DNA from: Bordetella genomosp. 13
GTDB lineage: Bacteria; Pseudomonadota; Gammaproteobacteria; Burkholderiales; Burkholderiaceae_B
Length of the DNA stretch: 64,000 nt
Assembly: GCF_002119665.1 (NCBI RefSeq)
Contig: NZ_CP021111.1
Coordinates: forward strand, 3,782,001 to 3,846,000
Direction: 5' to 3'
Shown: piece after piece, positions 17,099-30,100 of the stretch
How the letters are laid out: each line of letters starts with the position of its first letter
How positions within the stretch are numbered: position 1 is the stretch's first letter
The notes under the pieces: generated by a model
The model's input: the letters and a program-made list of their open reading frames with translations, nothing else
The model's database searches: none
Told to the model about the DNA's origin: nothing
Translations under genes and position numbers: made by a program

Positions 17099-17440
17099 TG
17101 TTTGTCTCCTGTGGGCTCGGCATGACCGTTTTCGGTGCTGCGAGCCTAGTTTGAAGTTATACAGAAAAACGGATTATAGGATCAAAACCGTATCAAATGC
17201 GATGTGCCGGGGGACTCGTATCTACCCTTAGAAGACGGGAGAATCCGACGTCAGCAAACGCGTTCGATAATGGCGAAACCCTACTTGAGCGGACTTCCCA
17301 GCGTCTGCTAGGGAATACCCGCAACGGTGATGCATTCCGCGCATGATTCTTCCGAGAGAGCGGTCATGATGGCCTTGCGCAAACTCGTTTAACATCGAAG
17401 ATTGCTCCGAACCTTTCCCCTTGCCGGGGATCGAACCATC
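17099..17440. other. Divergent spacer between importer 2 and msrB
   Basis: A 342-bp gap, clearly more AT-rich near 17150-17190. That part carries a sigma-70-like promoter for importer 2 on the minus strand (listed separately). On the plus side the last 60 bp before msrB hold no convincing -35/-10 pair. I see no small open frame or repeat worth calling. Confidence 0.5.
17156..17185 (-). promoter_or_regulatory. Candidate sigma-70 promoter for importer 2
   Basis: Read on the minus strand, TTGATC (17185-17180) and TATAAC (17161-17156) are 18 bp apart, and a TATAAT also lies inside the spacer. The predicted start is about 50 bp upstream of the binding-protein ATG. The local AT-rich dip supports it; no regulator site is evident. 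Confidence 0.4.
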
Positions 17441-17839
17441 ATGGACAAAGTACGCAAGACCGACGCCGAATGGCGCGCCATCCTCACGCCGCAGGAATAC
17501 GCGGTCGTCCGCGAGAAAGGCACCGAGCGCGCCTTCACGGGCCGCTACTGGGACACCTTCCAGCATGGCATCTACCGCTGCGTGGCTTGCGGCACGCCGT
17601 TGTTCGCATCCGACACCAAGTTCGACGCGGGCTGCGGCTGGCCCAGCTACTTCGAGCCGCTGGCGCCCGATCGCGTGCGCGAAGAGCGCGACACCAGCCA
17701 CGGCATGGTCCGCACCGAAGTGCTGTGCAACATCTGCGACGCGCACCTGGGCCACGTCTTCCCCGACGGCCCCGAACCCACCGGCCTGCGCTACTGCATC
17801 AACTCGCTGTCCCTGAAGTTCGAACCCGAAGCGGAATGA
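17441..17839 (+). CDS. msrB: Peptide-methionine (R)-S-oxide reductase
   Basis: Repairs oxidised methionine (R-sulfoxide) in proteins. The 132 residues form one SelR domain: [20 protein letters not shown], then zinc ligands CVACG and CNICDAHLG, the GCGWPSYF motif, and the catalytic cysteine in [11 protein letters not shown]. The ATG at 17441 gives the usual length; an upstream ATG at 17402 adds 13 unsupported residues. It starts a compact run with yciB, bolA and a prolyl isomerase, all on the plus strand. Confidence 0.95.
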   Translation: MDKVRKTDAEWRAILTPQEYAVVREKGTERAFTGRYWDTFQHGIYRCVACGTPLFASDTKFDAGCGWPSYFEPLAPDRVREERDTSHGMVRTEVLCNICDAHLGHVFPDGPEPTGLRYCINSLSLKFEPEAE

Positions 17840-17880
17840 ACGGATAACCCCCACGCCGCGCCTGCGGCCTGCTGCCCCCG

Positions 17881-18450
17881 ATGAAAAAATTCCTCTTCGA
17901 TCTCTTCCCTCTCATCCTGTTCTTCGTGGCGTATCGCTACGCCGACATCTATGCGGCAACGGCGGTGGCCATGGCCGCGTCGGTGGCGCAGATCGCCTGG
18001 CTGCGCCTGACGGGCAAGCGCATCGAGGCCACGCACTGGATCAACCTGACCGTCATCGTCGTGTTCGGCGGGGCCACGCTGTGGCTGCACAGCGATGTGT
18101 TCATCAAGTGGAAGCCCACCGTGCTGTACTGGATATTCGGCGCGGCGCTGCTGGGCGCGCGGCTGCTGATGGGCCGCAACCTGATGCGCCAGCTGATGGG
18201 CAAGCAGATCGACCTGCCGGATCCGGCCTGGGACAAGCTCAACCTCAGCTGGGCGCTGTTCTTCCTGGCCTGTGGCGCCGCGAATCTGTTCGTCGCGTTT
18301 TCGGGCCGCTTCAGCGAAGACCAGTGGGTCACGTTCAAGGTGTTCGGACTGCTGGGCATGATGATCGTCTTCGTCATCGGACAGTCGATATGGCTGGGCC
18401 GGCACATGCGTCCGACGGAACCCGCGACCACCGAAGACACCAAGGACTGA
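17881..18450 (+). CDS. yciB: Inner membrane-spanning septation protein A family (YciB/IspZ)
   Basis: A small polytopic inner-membrane protein, 189 residues with about five hydrophobic segments. It has the family start MKKFLFDLFPLILFFVAYRY and the conserved GKQIDLPDPAWDKLNLSWA. YciB proteins are linked to cell-envelope synthesis and septation, with no enzymatic activity established. It lies 41 bp after msrB and 24 bp before bolA, probably in one operon. Confidence 0.93.
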   Translation: MKKFLFDLFPLILFFVAYRYADIYAATAVAMAASVAQIAWLRLTGKRIEATHWINLTVIVVFGGATLWLHSDVFIKWKPTVLYWIFGAALLGARLLMGRNLMRQLMGKQIDLPDPAWDKLNLSWALFFLACGAANLFVAFSGRFSEDQWVTFKVFGLLGMMIVFVIGQSIWLGRHMRPTEPATTEDTKD

Positions 18451-18474
18451 CGCAGGCTCGCGCCGCCTCATGCC

Positions 18475-18768
18475 ATGACCGACGACACCGACCGCATCGC
18501 CCTCATCCGCGCCCGCCTGGCCGCGCTGCAACCCATCGAACTCGACATCCGCGACGACTCCCACCTGCATGCCGGACACGCCGGCGCGCAGGGCGGCGCG
18601 GGGCATTATCACGTGCGCATCGTGGCCGCCTGCTTCGAGGGTTTGCGCCCCGTGGCGCGACATAGGCTGGTGTATGATCACCTGCGAGATCTCCTCCCCC
18701 ATCCCATCCATGCGCTTGCGATAGACGCACAGCCTTCTTCATCAAAAATCCACAAAGGACAATCATGA
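18475..18768 (+). CDS. BolA family protein
   Basis: A 97-residue BolA-fold protein. BolA proteins work with monothiol glutaredoxins in Fe-S handling and affect envelope and stress genes. The family signature is present: DDSHLHAGHAG (invariant His region) and HYHVRIV, then the helix-turn-helix-like RPVARHRLVYDHL and the late HALAIDA. Its stop overlaps the start of the prolyl isomerase (ATG at 18765). Which BolA paralogue it represents cannot be decided from the sequence alone. Confidence 0.92.
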   Translation: MTDDTDRIALIRARLAALQPIELDIRDDSHLHAGHAGAQGGAGHYHVRIVAACFEGLRPVARHRLVYDHLRDLLPHPIHALAIDAQPSSSKIHKGQS

Positions 18769-19541
18769 AACGCCTCATCATGCTGGCTGCCGCATGCGCC
18801 GTTGCCGCGCCTGCCTTCGCGCAGAACGTGGCTACCGTGAACGGCAAGCCCATCACGCAGAAGAGCCTGGACGAGTTCGTCAAGCTGCTGGGCACGCAAG
18901 GCGCCACCGACTCGCCGCAGCTGCGCGAGCAGGTCAAGCAGGAGATGATCAATCGCCAGGTGTTCGTGCAGGCCGCCGAGAAGCAAGGCATCGCCAAGCA
19001 GCCCGCCGTGCAGACCGAGATCGAGCTGGCCCGCCAGGGCATCCTGGTGCGCGCGCTGATGGCCGACTACCTCGAAAAGCACCCCGTCACCGACGCCCAG
19101 GTGCAGGCCCAGTACGACAAGCTCAAGCAAGAGCAGTCCGGCAAGTCCGAATACAAGGTCCGCCACATCCTGGTGAAGGACGAGAAGAACGCCAACGACA
19201 TCCTGGCCCAGGTGAAATCGGACAAGAGCAAGTTCGAAGACCTGGCCAAGAAGAACTCGCAAGACCCCGGCAGCGCCGAGCGCGGCGGCGACCTGGGCTG
19301 GGCGCCTCCCACCAACTACGTGCCGCCGTTCGCCGACGCCGTGTCCAAGCTGAAGAAGGGCGAACTGGCCGACAAGCCGGTGCAGACCCAATTCGGCTGG
19401 CACGTCATCCAGGTCGAGGACACCCGTCCGGTGCAGTTCCCGCCTCTGGACCAGGTGCGTCCGCAGATCGAGGAAATGATGCGCCAGCAGACGCTCAGCG
19501 CCTTCCAGAAGGATCTGCGCGACAAGGCCAAGATCCAATAA
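18765..19541 (+). CDS. Periplasmic peptidylprolyl isomerase, parvulin (PpiC/SurA-like) family
   Basis: A 258-residue chaperone or isomerase expected in the periplasm. A signal peptide covers residues 1-19 (MKRLIMLAAACAVAAPAFA-Q). A SurA-like N-terminal helical region (about 25-125) precedes a PpiC rotamase domain opening YKVRHILVKDEKNA and containing SAERGGDLGWAPPTNYVPPF and TQFGWHVIQVEDTR. The ATG overlaps the bolA stop. An intrinsic terminator follows at 19597. It probably assists folding of outer-membrane or secreted proteins. Confidence 0.93.
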   Translation: MKRLIMLAAACAVAAPAFAQNVATVNGKPITQKSLDEFVKLLGTQGATDSPQLREQVKQEMINRQVFVQAAEKQGIAKQPAVQTEIELARQGILVRALMADYLEKHPVTDAQVQAQYDKLKQEQSGKSEYKVRHILVKDEKNANDILAQVKSDKSKFEDLAKKNSQDPGSAERGGDLGWAPPTNYVPPFADAVSKLKKGELADKPVQTQFGWHVIQVEDTRPVQFPPLDQVRPQIEEMMRQQTLSAFQKDLRDKAKIQ

Positions 19542-19596
19542 AACGCCGGGCGGCAAGTCCGCCAGGTCGCGGCTCGGGGCCATGCCCGACCGCCAG

Positions 19597-19639
19597 ACGC
19601 CCCAGGGCCCCACCAACGGCGCCTGGGGCGTTTTGTTTT
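19597..19639 (+). terminator. Intrinsic terminator after the prolyl isomerase gene
   Basis: ACGCCCCAGG (19597-19606) pairs exactly with CCTGGGGCGT (19622-19631), and the stem ends in a T-rich run TTTTGTTTT. It closes the msrB-yciB-bolA-isomerase run and separates it from the iron-signalling cassette. Confidence 0.85.
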
Positions 19640-19705
19640 CCAGACGGGAGCGGGCCCTGTACGCAAAAGCATGGGCATGACGATGGACGCAGGGTTTTTG
19701 ATAAT

Positions 19706-19727
19706 ATTGCGAACCATTCTCATGATC
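19706..19727 (+). promoter_or_regulatory. Fur-like box upstream of the FecI-type sigma gene
   Basis: GCGAACCATTCTCAT (19709-19723) matches 13 of 15 bases of the common Fur-box core GAGAATCATTCTCAT. GATAAT just upstream (19700-19705) extends the similarity. The site lies 18-40 bp before the sigma-factor ATG, where Fur would block transcription when iron is plentiful. This is inferred from pattern and context. Confidence 0.55.
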
Positions 19728-19744
19728 ATCCACCCGGCTCGGCC

Positions 19745-20278
19745 ATGCCCTCACTCGACCGCGCGCAACAGGACGCCCTGCGCGACCTATACCGCGAACA
19801 TCACGCCTGGCTGCTGAATTGGCTGCGGCGCAAGCTGGGCTGCGCGTTCGATGCCGCGGACTTTGCCCACGACACTTTCTTTCGCCTGCTCGGCCGGGAT
19901 GACCTGGGCCACTTGCAGACGCCGCGCGCCTATCTCACCACCGTCGCAACGCGGCTGATCGTCGATCGTGCCCGCCGCCGCAAGATCGAAGCCGCCTGCC
20001 TGGAAAGCTGGAGCGTGCTCTATGGAGACGCCAGCGAACCTTCACCGGAGACGCTCGTCCAGGCCGTGCAGGCGCTGGACAGTCTGGCTGCCCTGTTGTG
20101 TAGCCTGCCGGAAAAACCCCGCACGGCCTTTTTGCTGCACCGGCTCGACGGCTTGACCTATCCCGAGATCGGCGCCCGGCTCGGCGTGTCGGCCAGCATG
20201 GTCAAACAGTACGTCGCGGGCGCGCTGGTGCATTGCTACGCCGCCGCCTTCGGGTCATCGGAACCAGGCCAGCCATGA
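19745..20278 (+). CDS. ECF sigma factor, FecI type
   Basis: A 177-residue extracytoplasmic-function sigma factor for iron-uptake genes. Region 2 includes LYREHHAWLLNWLRRKLG, DFAHDTFFRLLG and the conserved TPRAYLTTVATRLIVDRARRR; region 4 carries GLTYPEIGARLGVSASMVKQY. The start at 19745 sits just downstream of a Fur-like box. The stop overlaps the start of the FecR-type gene (ATGA at 20275), giving the classic coupled sigma/anti-sigma pair. The adjacent receptor gene is the likely target. Confidence 0.93.
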   Translation: MPSLDRAQQDALRDLYREHHAWLLNWLRRKLGCAFDAADFAHDTFFRLLGRDDLGHLQTPRAYLTTVATRLIVDRARRRKIEAACLESWSVLYGDASEPSPETLVQAVQALDSLAALLCSLPEKPRTAFLLHRLDGLTYPEIGARLGVSASMVKQYVAGALVHCYAAAFGSSEPGQP

Positions 20279-21291
20279 ACGCCCCGCTTCCCGACGGCGC
20301 CGTGCCGATCCCCGACGGAAACGCCGCGCAGCCTGCCGACGCCGTCGTGCGCCAGGCCGCCCAGTGGTGCGCAACCGTGCACGGCGGACAGGCCGATGCC
20401 GCTGAACTGTCAGCCTGCCGCCGCTGGCGCGACGAACGGCCCGAACACGAACTCGCCTATCGGCGGATGGAAGCGCTGTGGGGTGGGTTCGACAGCGCCG
20501 CGTACGCCTCGCCCGGCGCGGCACGGCGCATCATCTCGGGCTCTCTTGCCCCGTCGCCTTCCTTACGCGCGAGAAAGACGACCGTCGTGCTCGCCGTCGC
20601 CATGCTCGCGGCAGCGTGCCTGGGATTGCAGCTGGCTCCGCCGGCGTGGCTGCTTGCCGACCATCGCAGCGGCGCGGGCGAGTGGCGCGTGGTGGAATTG
20701 CCTGACCACAGCCGGGTCACGCTGAACACCGATTCCGCCATCGACGTCCGGTATGACGGAGCACGACGGCTGATCGAGCTGCGCCGCGGGGAAATCCTGG
20801 TCGAGGTGGCATCCGAGGACGGCAGGCGCCCCTTCATCGTGCAGACCCGCGATGGCACGGCTCGAGCCATGGGCACGCGCTACGTCGTGCGCCTTGAAGC
20901 GGAACATACCGACGTCAGTGTCACCGAGTCCACGGTGCAGGCCTGCGCGTCTGCGCCGGGCGCGCCTTGCGCGCGGCTGGCAGCCGGCCAGCGCGCGCGC
21001 TTGTCGCCCACGGGGCTGTCAGCCCTGCCCGACCTGGCCCCCGACGTCGCAGAAAGCTGGGCCCGCGCAACGCTGGTCGTCGACAACCGTCCCGTCGCCG
21101 AGGTTCTGGGCGAACTGGCGCGCTACCGCCGTGGTCGCCTGTCGTATGACGAAAGAGCGCTTGCCGGCCTGCGCGTATCCGGCGTGTTTCCGCTCGAAGA
21201 CACCGACCAGGCGCTGCAGGCGCTGTCCGCAACCCTGCCGCTGACGGTACGGCGGTACACCTCATGGTGGGTATCGATCGCGCCGCGCTGA
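20275..21291 (+). CDS. FecR-type anti-sigma/transmembrane signalling protein
   Basis: A 338-residue inner-membrane regulator that holds the FecI-type sigma and passes on the signal from the receptor. The N-terminal cytoplasmic part (about 20-75, DUF4880-like, with AAQWCATVHGG and ERPEHELAYRRMEALW) is followed by one membrane segment at about 102-122. A periplasmic FecR domain follows (GAGEWRVVELPDHSRVTLNT), and a C-terminal secretin/TonB-like part ends near FPLEDTDQALQALS. Translation is coupled to the sigma gene. The TonB receptor gene starts 88 bp downstream. Confidence 0.92.
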   Translation: MNAPLPDGAVPIPDGNAAQPADAVVRQAAQWCATVHGGQADAAELSACRRWRDERPEHELAYRRMEALWGGFDSAAYASPGAARRIISGSLAPSPSLRARKTTVVLAVAMLAAACLGLQLAPPAWLLADHRSGAGEWRVVELPDHSRVTLNTDSAIDVRYDGARRLIELRRGEILVEVASEDGRRPFIVQTRDGTARAMGTRYVVRLEAEHTDVSVTESTVQACASAPGAPCARLAAGQRARLSPTGLSALPDLAPDVAESWARATLVVDNRPVAEVLGELARYRRGRLSYDERALAGLRVSGVFPLEDTDQALQALSATLPLTVRRYTSWWVSIAPR

Positions 21292-21379
21292 TTTATTTTT
21301 GCGCCGTGCGCTGTCCGTCCGGCGATCTGGTTCGTCATGACTCATGAGAAGCCTAGAAACAGGGAAGGATCTTCACATC

Positions 21380-23812
21380 ATGAGTCACCTGCACGTCCCC
21401 GCCCGCACATTGGGGCGACATCTGCTGGCCGCCCTTCTGGTAGCCGCCACCGCCGGCATGCCCCCGGCCCATGCACAGTCCGAGGCCGTCACACAGGTGG
21501 ACATTCCCGCCGGCCCGCTGACGCCCGCGTTGAACCGCTATGCCCAGCAGGCGGGACTGGTGCTTTCGTTCGACCCCGCCCTGGCCGCCGACAAGACCAC
21601 CGCGGGGTTGCACGCGGCGGCCACGCCGGGGCAGGCCTTCGAGGCCCTGCTGGACGGCACCGGCCTGCAGGCCGTGCGCGGCGAAGGCAGGCATTACACG
21701 CTGCGCCTCATGCCCGTCGGCACTGGCGGCGTCGCGACCCTGCCCGCCGTCACCGTCACAGGGCGCCCCGAGAGCGCATGGGGGCCGGTGGAAGGCTACG
21801 TCGCGCACCGAAGCGCCACGGCAACCAAGACCGACACGGCGCTGATCGAGACGCCGCAATCCATCAGCGTGATTTCGCAGGCGCAAATGGAAGCGCAGGG
21901 CGTGGGCCGCGTGGACGAGGCCTTGCGCTATTCGGCGGGCGTGCGCACCGAGCCCATATACGATACGCGTCGCGGCACGTTCTTCATTCGCGGCTTCAAC
22001 GTGTCGAACAATGGCCAGTACCTGGACGGCCTGAAACTGGCCTATTCCGGCGGCTACGGCGGCTGGGAAGTGGACCCGTACACACTGGAACGGCTGGAGG
22101 TGCTGCGCGGCCCATCGTCGGTGCTCTACGGACAGAACGTGCCGGGCGGACTGGTGAACCAGGTTAGCAAGCGGCCCCAGGACAGCGCGGCGCACGAGCT
22201 GTCGGCGCAGGTCGGCAGCTTCGACCGCGTTCAGCTGTCCGGCGACTTCACGGGTCCGGTGGATGAAGCGGGCCATTGGCGCTATCGCCTGACCGCGGTG
22301 GGACGCGAAAGCGGCACGCAGACGCGGCACGTGGACGATGACCGCGTGCTGATCGCGCCGGCGCTGACCTGGGCGCCCAGCGCCGCCACGTCCCTGACCC
22401 TGCTGGCGCAGTACCAGAAGGACCGGACGGGTAACACCGCCAACTTCCTGCCGGCTCGAGGAACGCTGTGGCCCACCGACAATGGCCGCATCCCGGTGGA
22501 CTTCTTCAGCGGCGACCCGACCTACGATGCCACCGACCGCCGCAAGCTGCAGGCCGGCTACCTTTTCGAGCACAAGGCCAGCGACGCGCTGACCTTGCGC
22601 CAGAACCTGCGCTACGCCACGCTGGACGTGGATTACAAAAGCCTGGGGGCCAACGGCGGTTGGGTCGAGACGAGCGAACCCCTGCGTCGCCTGCGTCGCA
22701 TCTCGCTGGTTAGTGAAGAGGACTTCCATCTCTTCTCTCTTGATAACCAGGCACAGATAGATATGCGGCACGGTCCGCTGGCACAGACCCTGCTGATCGG
22801 CGCCGACTACCAGGAGTCCCGCTTCAAGCGCCTGTACGGCCTGCGCACGGCCGCCGTGTCTCCCATCGACGCCTTCGACCCCGACTATGGGTCGCCCTTT
22901 CCTGGCGCACGCCCAGTGCCGTCGAACCGCACCGACCAGACCCGCCGGCAGTTCGGAGTCTACGCGCAGGACCAGCTCAAGCTGTACGACCGCTGGGTAC
23001 TGCAGCTGGGCGGACGCTATGACTGGGCTCGGTCCGGCACCGACGAAACCACGCTGGCCACGGGCGTGACGAGACACACGCCCACCGACGATGAAGCGTT
23101 CACCGGCAAGGCCGGGCTGGTCTATTTGTCGTCAGTCGGCTTGGCGCCCTATGTGAGCTACAGCGAGTCGTTCGAACCCGTCAGCGGCGCTGACGCCGCC
23201 GGCTCGCCATTCAAGCCTACGCGGGGCAAGCAGTACGAGGCAGGCGTGAAGTACGAGCCAGCCGGCGGCAACAGTTTCGTGCAGGCGTCGGTCTTCGAGC
23301 TGCGTCAAACCAACGTGCCGACCGCCGACCTGCGCAACCCCGGGTTCAGTGTGCAGACCGGCGAAGTGCGTTCCCGAGGACTGGAGCTGGAAGGCGCATG
23401 GGAAGTGGCGCGGGATCTCAACGTGCTCGCATCCTATACGTACAACGACGTGGAGGTCACCCGAGCCGCGGCCACCGCTGTCAACCTGGGCAAGCGTCCG
23501 CCCTACATCCCGGACCACATGGCGTCGCTGTGGGTGGATTACCGCATCGGCGGCTCCGGCCCCCTGGGCCCCTTGTGGCTGGGCGCGGGCGTGCGCTACA
23601 TGGGTTCGACCAACGACATCCCGGACGCCGTGAAAGTGCCCGCGTATACGTTGGTGGACGCCGCGCTGCGCTATGACTGGGAGCGCTACCGCTTCACGCT
23701 GAATGCCAGCAATCTCTTCAACCGCCAGTATGTGGCGGCCTGCGACAGCGTGACCAACTGCTATTACGGCATCGAACGCACGATCATGGCAAAGGTCAGC
23801 TATCGCTGGTAG
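21380..23812 (+). CDS. TonB-dependent siderophore receptor with signalling (STN) domain
   Basis: An outer-membrane transducer of 810 residues from the ATG at 21380 (ribosome-binding site AGGGAAGGA). Order of domains: signal peptide (to about residue 33, ending AHA-Q); STN secretin/TonB short domain (QVDIPAGPLTPALNRYAQQA through GEGRHYTL, about 39-112); plug with ETPQSISVISQAQMEAQGVG and RGTFFIRGF; then a beta-barrel ending KVSYRW, the usual C-terminal aromatic. A late cysteine pair (ACDSVTNCYYG) is typical of FhuE/FpvA-like ferric-siderophore receptors. The STN domain and adjacent sigma/anti-sigma genes point to ligand-induced self-regulation. The siderophore is unknown. Confidence 0.93.
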   Translation: MSHLHVPARTLGRHLLAALLVAATAGMPPAHAQSEAVTQVDIPAGPLTPALNRYAQQAGLVLSFDPALAADKTTAGLHAAATPGQAFEALLDGTGLQAVRGEGRHYTLRLMPVGTGGVATLPAVTVTGRPESAWGPVEGYVAHRSATATKTDTALIETPQSISVISQAQMEAQGVGRVDEALRYSAGVRTEPIYDTRRGTFFIRGFNVSNNGQYLDGLKLAYSGGYGGWEVDPYTLERLEVLRGPSSVLYGQNVPGGLVNQVSKRPQDSAAHELSAQVGSFDRVQLSGDFTGPVDEAGHWRYRLTAVGRESGTQTRHVDDDRVLIAPALTWAPSAATSLTLLAQYQKDRTGNTANFLPARGTLWPTDNGRIPVDFFSGDPTYDATDRRKLQAGYLFEHKASDALTLRQNLRYATLDVDYKSLGANGGWVETSEPLRRLRRISLVSEEDFHLFSLDNQAQIDMRHGPLAQTLLIGADYQESRFKRLYGLRTAAVSPIDAFDPDYGSPFPGARPVPSNRTDQTRRQFGVYAQDQLKLYDRWVLQLGGRYDWARSGTDETTLATGVTRHTPTDDEAFTGKAGLVYLSSVGLAPYVSYSESFEPVSGADAAGSPFKPTRGKQYEAGVKYEPAGGNSFVQASVFELRQTNVPTADLRNPGFSVQTGEVRSRGLELEGAWEVARDLNVLASYTYNDVEVTRAAATAVNLGKRPPYIPDHMASLWVDYRIGGSGPLGPLWLGAGVRYMGSTNDIPDAVKVPAYTLVDAALRYDWERYRFTLNASNLFNRQYVAACDSVTNCYYGIERTIMAKVSYRW

Positions 23813-23847
23813 CGCATTGCGTGCGCGTCCCGGCGCCCGGGCACGGA

Positions 23848-27127
<3,280 letters not shown>

Positions 27128-27172
27128 GTATCAATCCCACGCCCACGCAGGGACGCGCTTTTCACTCTAGGG

Positions 27173-30100
27173 TTACGCTGCTTCGGTCGCCATTTGCACG
27201 GCCGAATCGATATCTACGGCAACGATACGCGAAACGCCCTGTTCCTGCATGGTGACGCCGACCAGTTGCTTGGCCATCTGCATGGCGATCTTGTTGTGCG
27301 AGATGAACAGGAACTGGGTCTGCTCGCTCATGGCGCTGACCAGGTTCGCATAGCGTTCGGTATTCGCATCGTCCAGCGGCGCATCCACTTCGTCCAGCAG
27401 GCAGAAAGGCGCCGGGTTCAGCTTGAACAGCGCGAACACCAGCGCGGTCGCGGTCAGCGCCTTTTCGCCGCCCGACAACAGATGAATGGTGCTGTTGCGC
27501 TTGCCCGGCGGCTGCGCCATGACCTGCACGCCCGCATCCAGGATCTCGTCTCCCGTCATGGTAAGCTTGGCCTCGCCGCCGCCGAACAGGCGCGGGAACA
27601 GTTCACCAAAGTGACCGTTGACGGTGTTGAAGGTTTCCTGCAGCAGTTCGCGCGTCTCGCGATCGATCTTGCGGATGGCGTCTTCCAGCGTCTCGATGGC
27701 GGTCAGCAGGTCTTGCTGTTGCGCATCGAGGAAGGTCTTGCGCTCGCGCGAGCTGGTCAGTTCGTCCAGCGCCGCGAGGTTGACCGGCCCAAGGGCATCG
27801 ATCTGGCGCGAGATGCGGCCGACCTCGGACTGCAGCCAACTGGCGCGGCGCCACTCGTCGGGCTGCTCGGCCAGTTCGCGGGCCAGCGCCTCGCGGTCGA
27901 CCTCGCGCGCATTGAGCTGTTCGGTGAACTGCTCTTCGGCCAGGCGCGCGGCCTGTTCCTGCAGCTGCAGTTCGGTGATGCGGGCGCGCAGCGGCTCGAG
28001 CCCGCGCTCTTGCTGCATGCGCTGTTCGTCGGCGCTGCGCAGGCCGGCGGACAGGTTGTCGAGTTCCTGGCGCGCGCGGTTCAGGGCTTCCTCGCGCTCG
28101 GCGCGCTGCTCCAGCGCGTCCTGCAGGCCGGCCTGCGAGGCCGACGCGTCGAGATCGGAAAGGTCGCTCTCGAGCTGTTCGAGTTCGGTGCGGGCGCGCT
28201 GGCTCTGGTCGGCGGCCAACTGGCGGTTGCGCTGCAGATCGCCGATGCGGACCTGCACGCTGCGTTCGGCGAACTCGGCCTCTTGCGCGGCGCGCTCGAG
28301 TTCGCGCAGCGTGGTGCGGGCGGCCTCGGCCTGCGCGGCCAGGTCTTCACCGGCCATCTCGGCATCGGCGAAACGCGACTGCACCTCGGCCAGTTCGGCG
28401 TCCAGCGTCTCGAAGCGGGCTTCGGCTTCTTCGCGGGTGGCGCGCAGGTCTTCCTCGTGCGCGGCCAGTTCGTCGATGTCCTGCCGCAGGCGCGCCGCGC
28501 GCTCGCCGGTCTGCTCAGCCTGCTGCTGCAGGCGCGAGTGTTCGAGCTGGATGTCGTGCACGCGGCGCGTGACCTCGGCCACGCGCTGGCGCGCCGGCGC
28601 GATGGCCTGCGACACCTGCTGCCAGGCGGCCTCGGCGCGCGCGACGGCGGCGCGGGCCTGGTCGGCGATGAGTTGCTGCGCCTTGATCTCGCGCTGCAGG
28701 TTCTCGATTTCCTGCTGGCGGGCCAGCAGGCCGGCCTGTTCGGAATCGGGCGCGTAGAAACGTACGCTGTGCGCGTCGACCAGGTGGCCGGCCTTGACCA
28801 CGCACGCGGCGCCTTCGGGCAGCGCGGCGCGCCCGGCCAGCGCCTGGGCCAGGTCGGGCGAGGTATAGACATTGCGCAGCCAGTCGTTCAGCAGCGCCTT
28901 CAGGTCGGGATCGGTGATGCGCAGCAGGCTGGCCAGCGGCGTCAGGCCCGCCGGGGCGGCGGGCGCCGGCGCTGGCGTGGGCAGCTGATAGAAGGCCAGG
29001 CGGGCGGGCGGCGCATCTTCGGCGAAGGCGCGCGCCCAATCGAGGCTGCGCACTTCCAGCGCGGCCATGCGTTCGCGCAGCACGGATTCCAGAGCGGTTT
29101 CCCAGCCGGGCTCGACGTGCAGCTTCTGCCACAGGCGGCCCAGGCCGGCGAGTTCGTGGCGCGCCAGCCAGGGCTCCAGCGCCCCCTGCTTCTGCACGTC
29201 TTCCTGCAGCTTGACCAAGGCGGCCAGGCGAGCTTCGAGCCGCGCCAGGGTCTGGGCCTCGGTGTGGGCCTCGGACTGGGCGCGGCTGCGCTGCGCATCG
29301 GCCTCGGGCACGCGGCCTTCGAGTTCGGCGAGTTCGCCTTGGGCGAACTCGAGTTGGTCCTCGCCCGCGGCGCGATCGCCGGCCAGTTGTTCCAGTCGCG
29401 CCGGGTCCGGCGCCTGCAGTTCGCGCAACTCTTGCTGCAGGCGCTCGCGGCGCTGCTCGAGCGTCTGCAGCTGGCGGTCGGCGTCGCGCTGAGTCTGGGC
29501 GGCCAGCGCCAGGTTCTGTTCGACGCGCGCCAGGTCGCCGCGCATGCTGTCGCGCGAGGCGGCCGCCTCGCGCACGCGAGCCTCGATGCCGGGCAGCGAG
29601 GCGTGTGCATCCTCGGCGCGGGCGCGGGCCTCTTCAGTGCGCGCGGCGCCCGTGGCGAGGTCCTCCTCGGCTTGAGCGATCTGCTCGGTGCAGTGTTCCT
29701 GCTGGGCGCCCCATTCGGCGATCTGCGCCTGCAACTGCTCGCGGCGCGCCTGCAGGCGGTTGCGCGAATCGACCACGTGGCGGATCTCGGCCTCGAGCCG
29801 ACTGACCTGGGCGTTGGCCTCGTACAGCTGGCCCTGGGCGGCATGCACGGCATCGCCCGCGGCGTAATGGGCCTGGCGGCGCGACTCGAGTTCGGCCTCG
29901 CCGGCCCGCAGGCTGGCGATGGCAGCCTCGAGCGCGTTCTGCGCCTGGGCCATGTCCTGGCTCTTGCGCTGGCGCTCGTCGCGCGCGCCGGTTTCCTTCA
30001 ACAGCCACAGGGCGAATTGCTTTTTCTCGCCGTCGGCCTGCAGGTCGCGATACTGGCGCGCCACTTCGGCCTGGGCCTCGAGCTTCTCGAGCTGGCTGCC

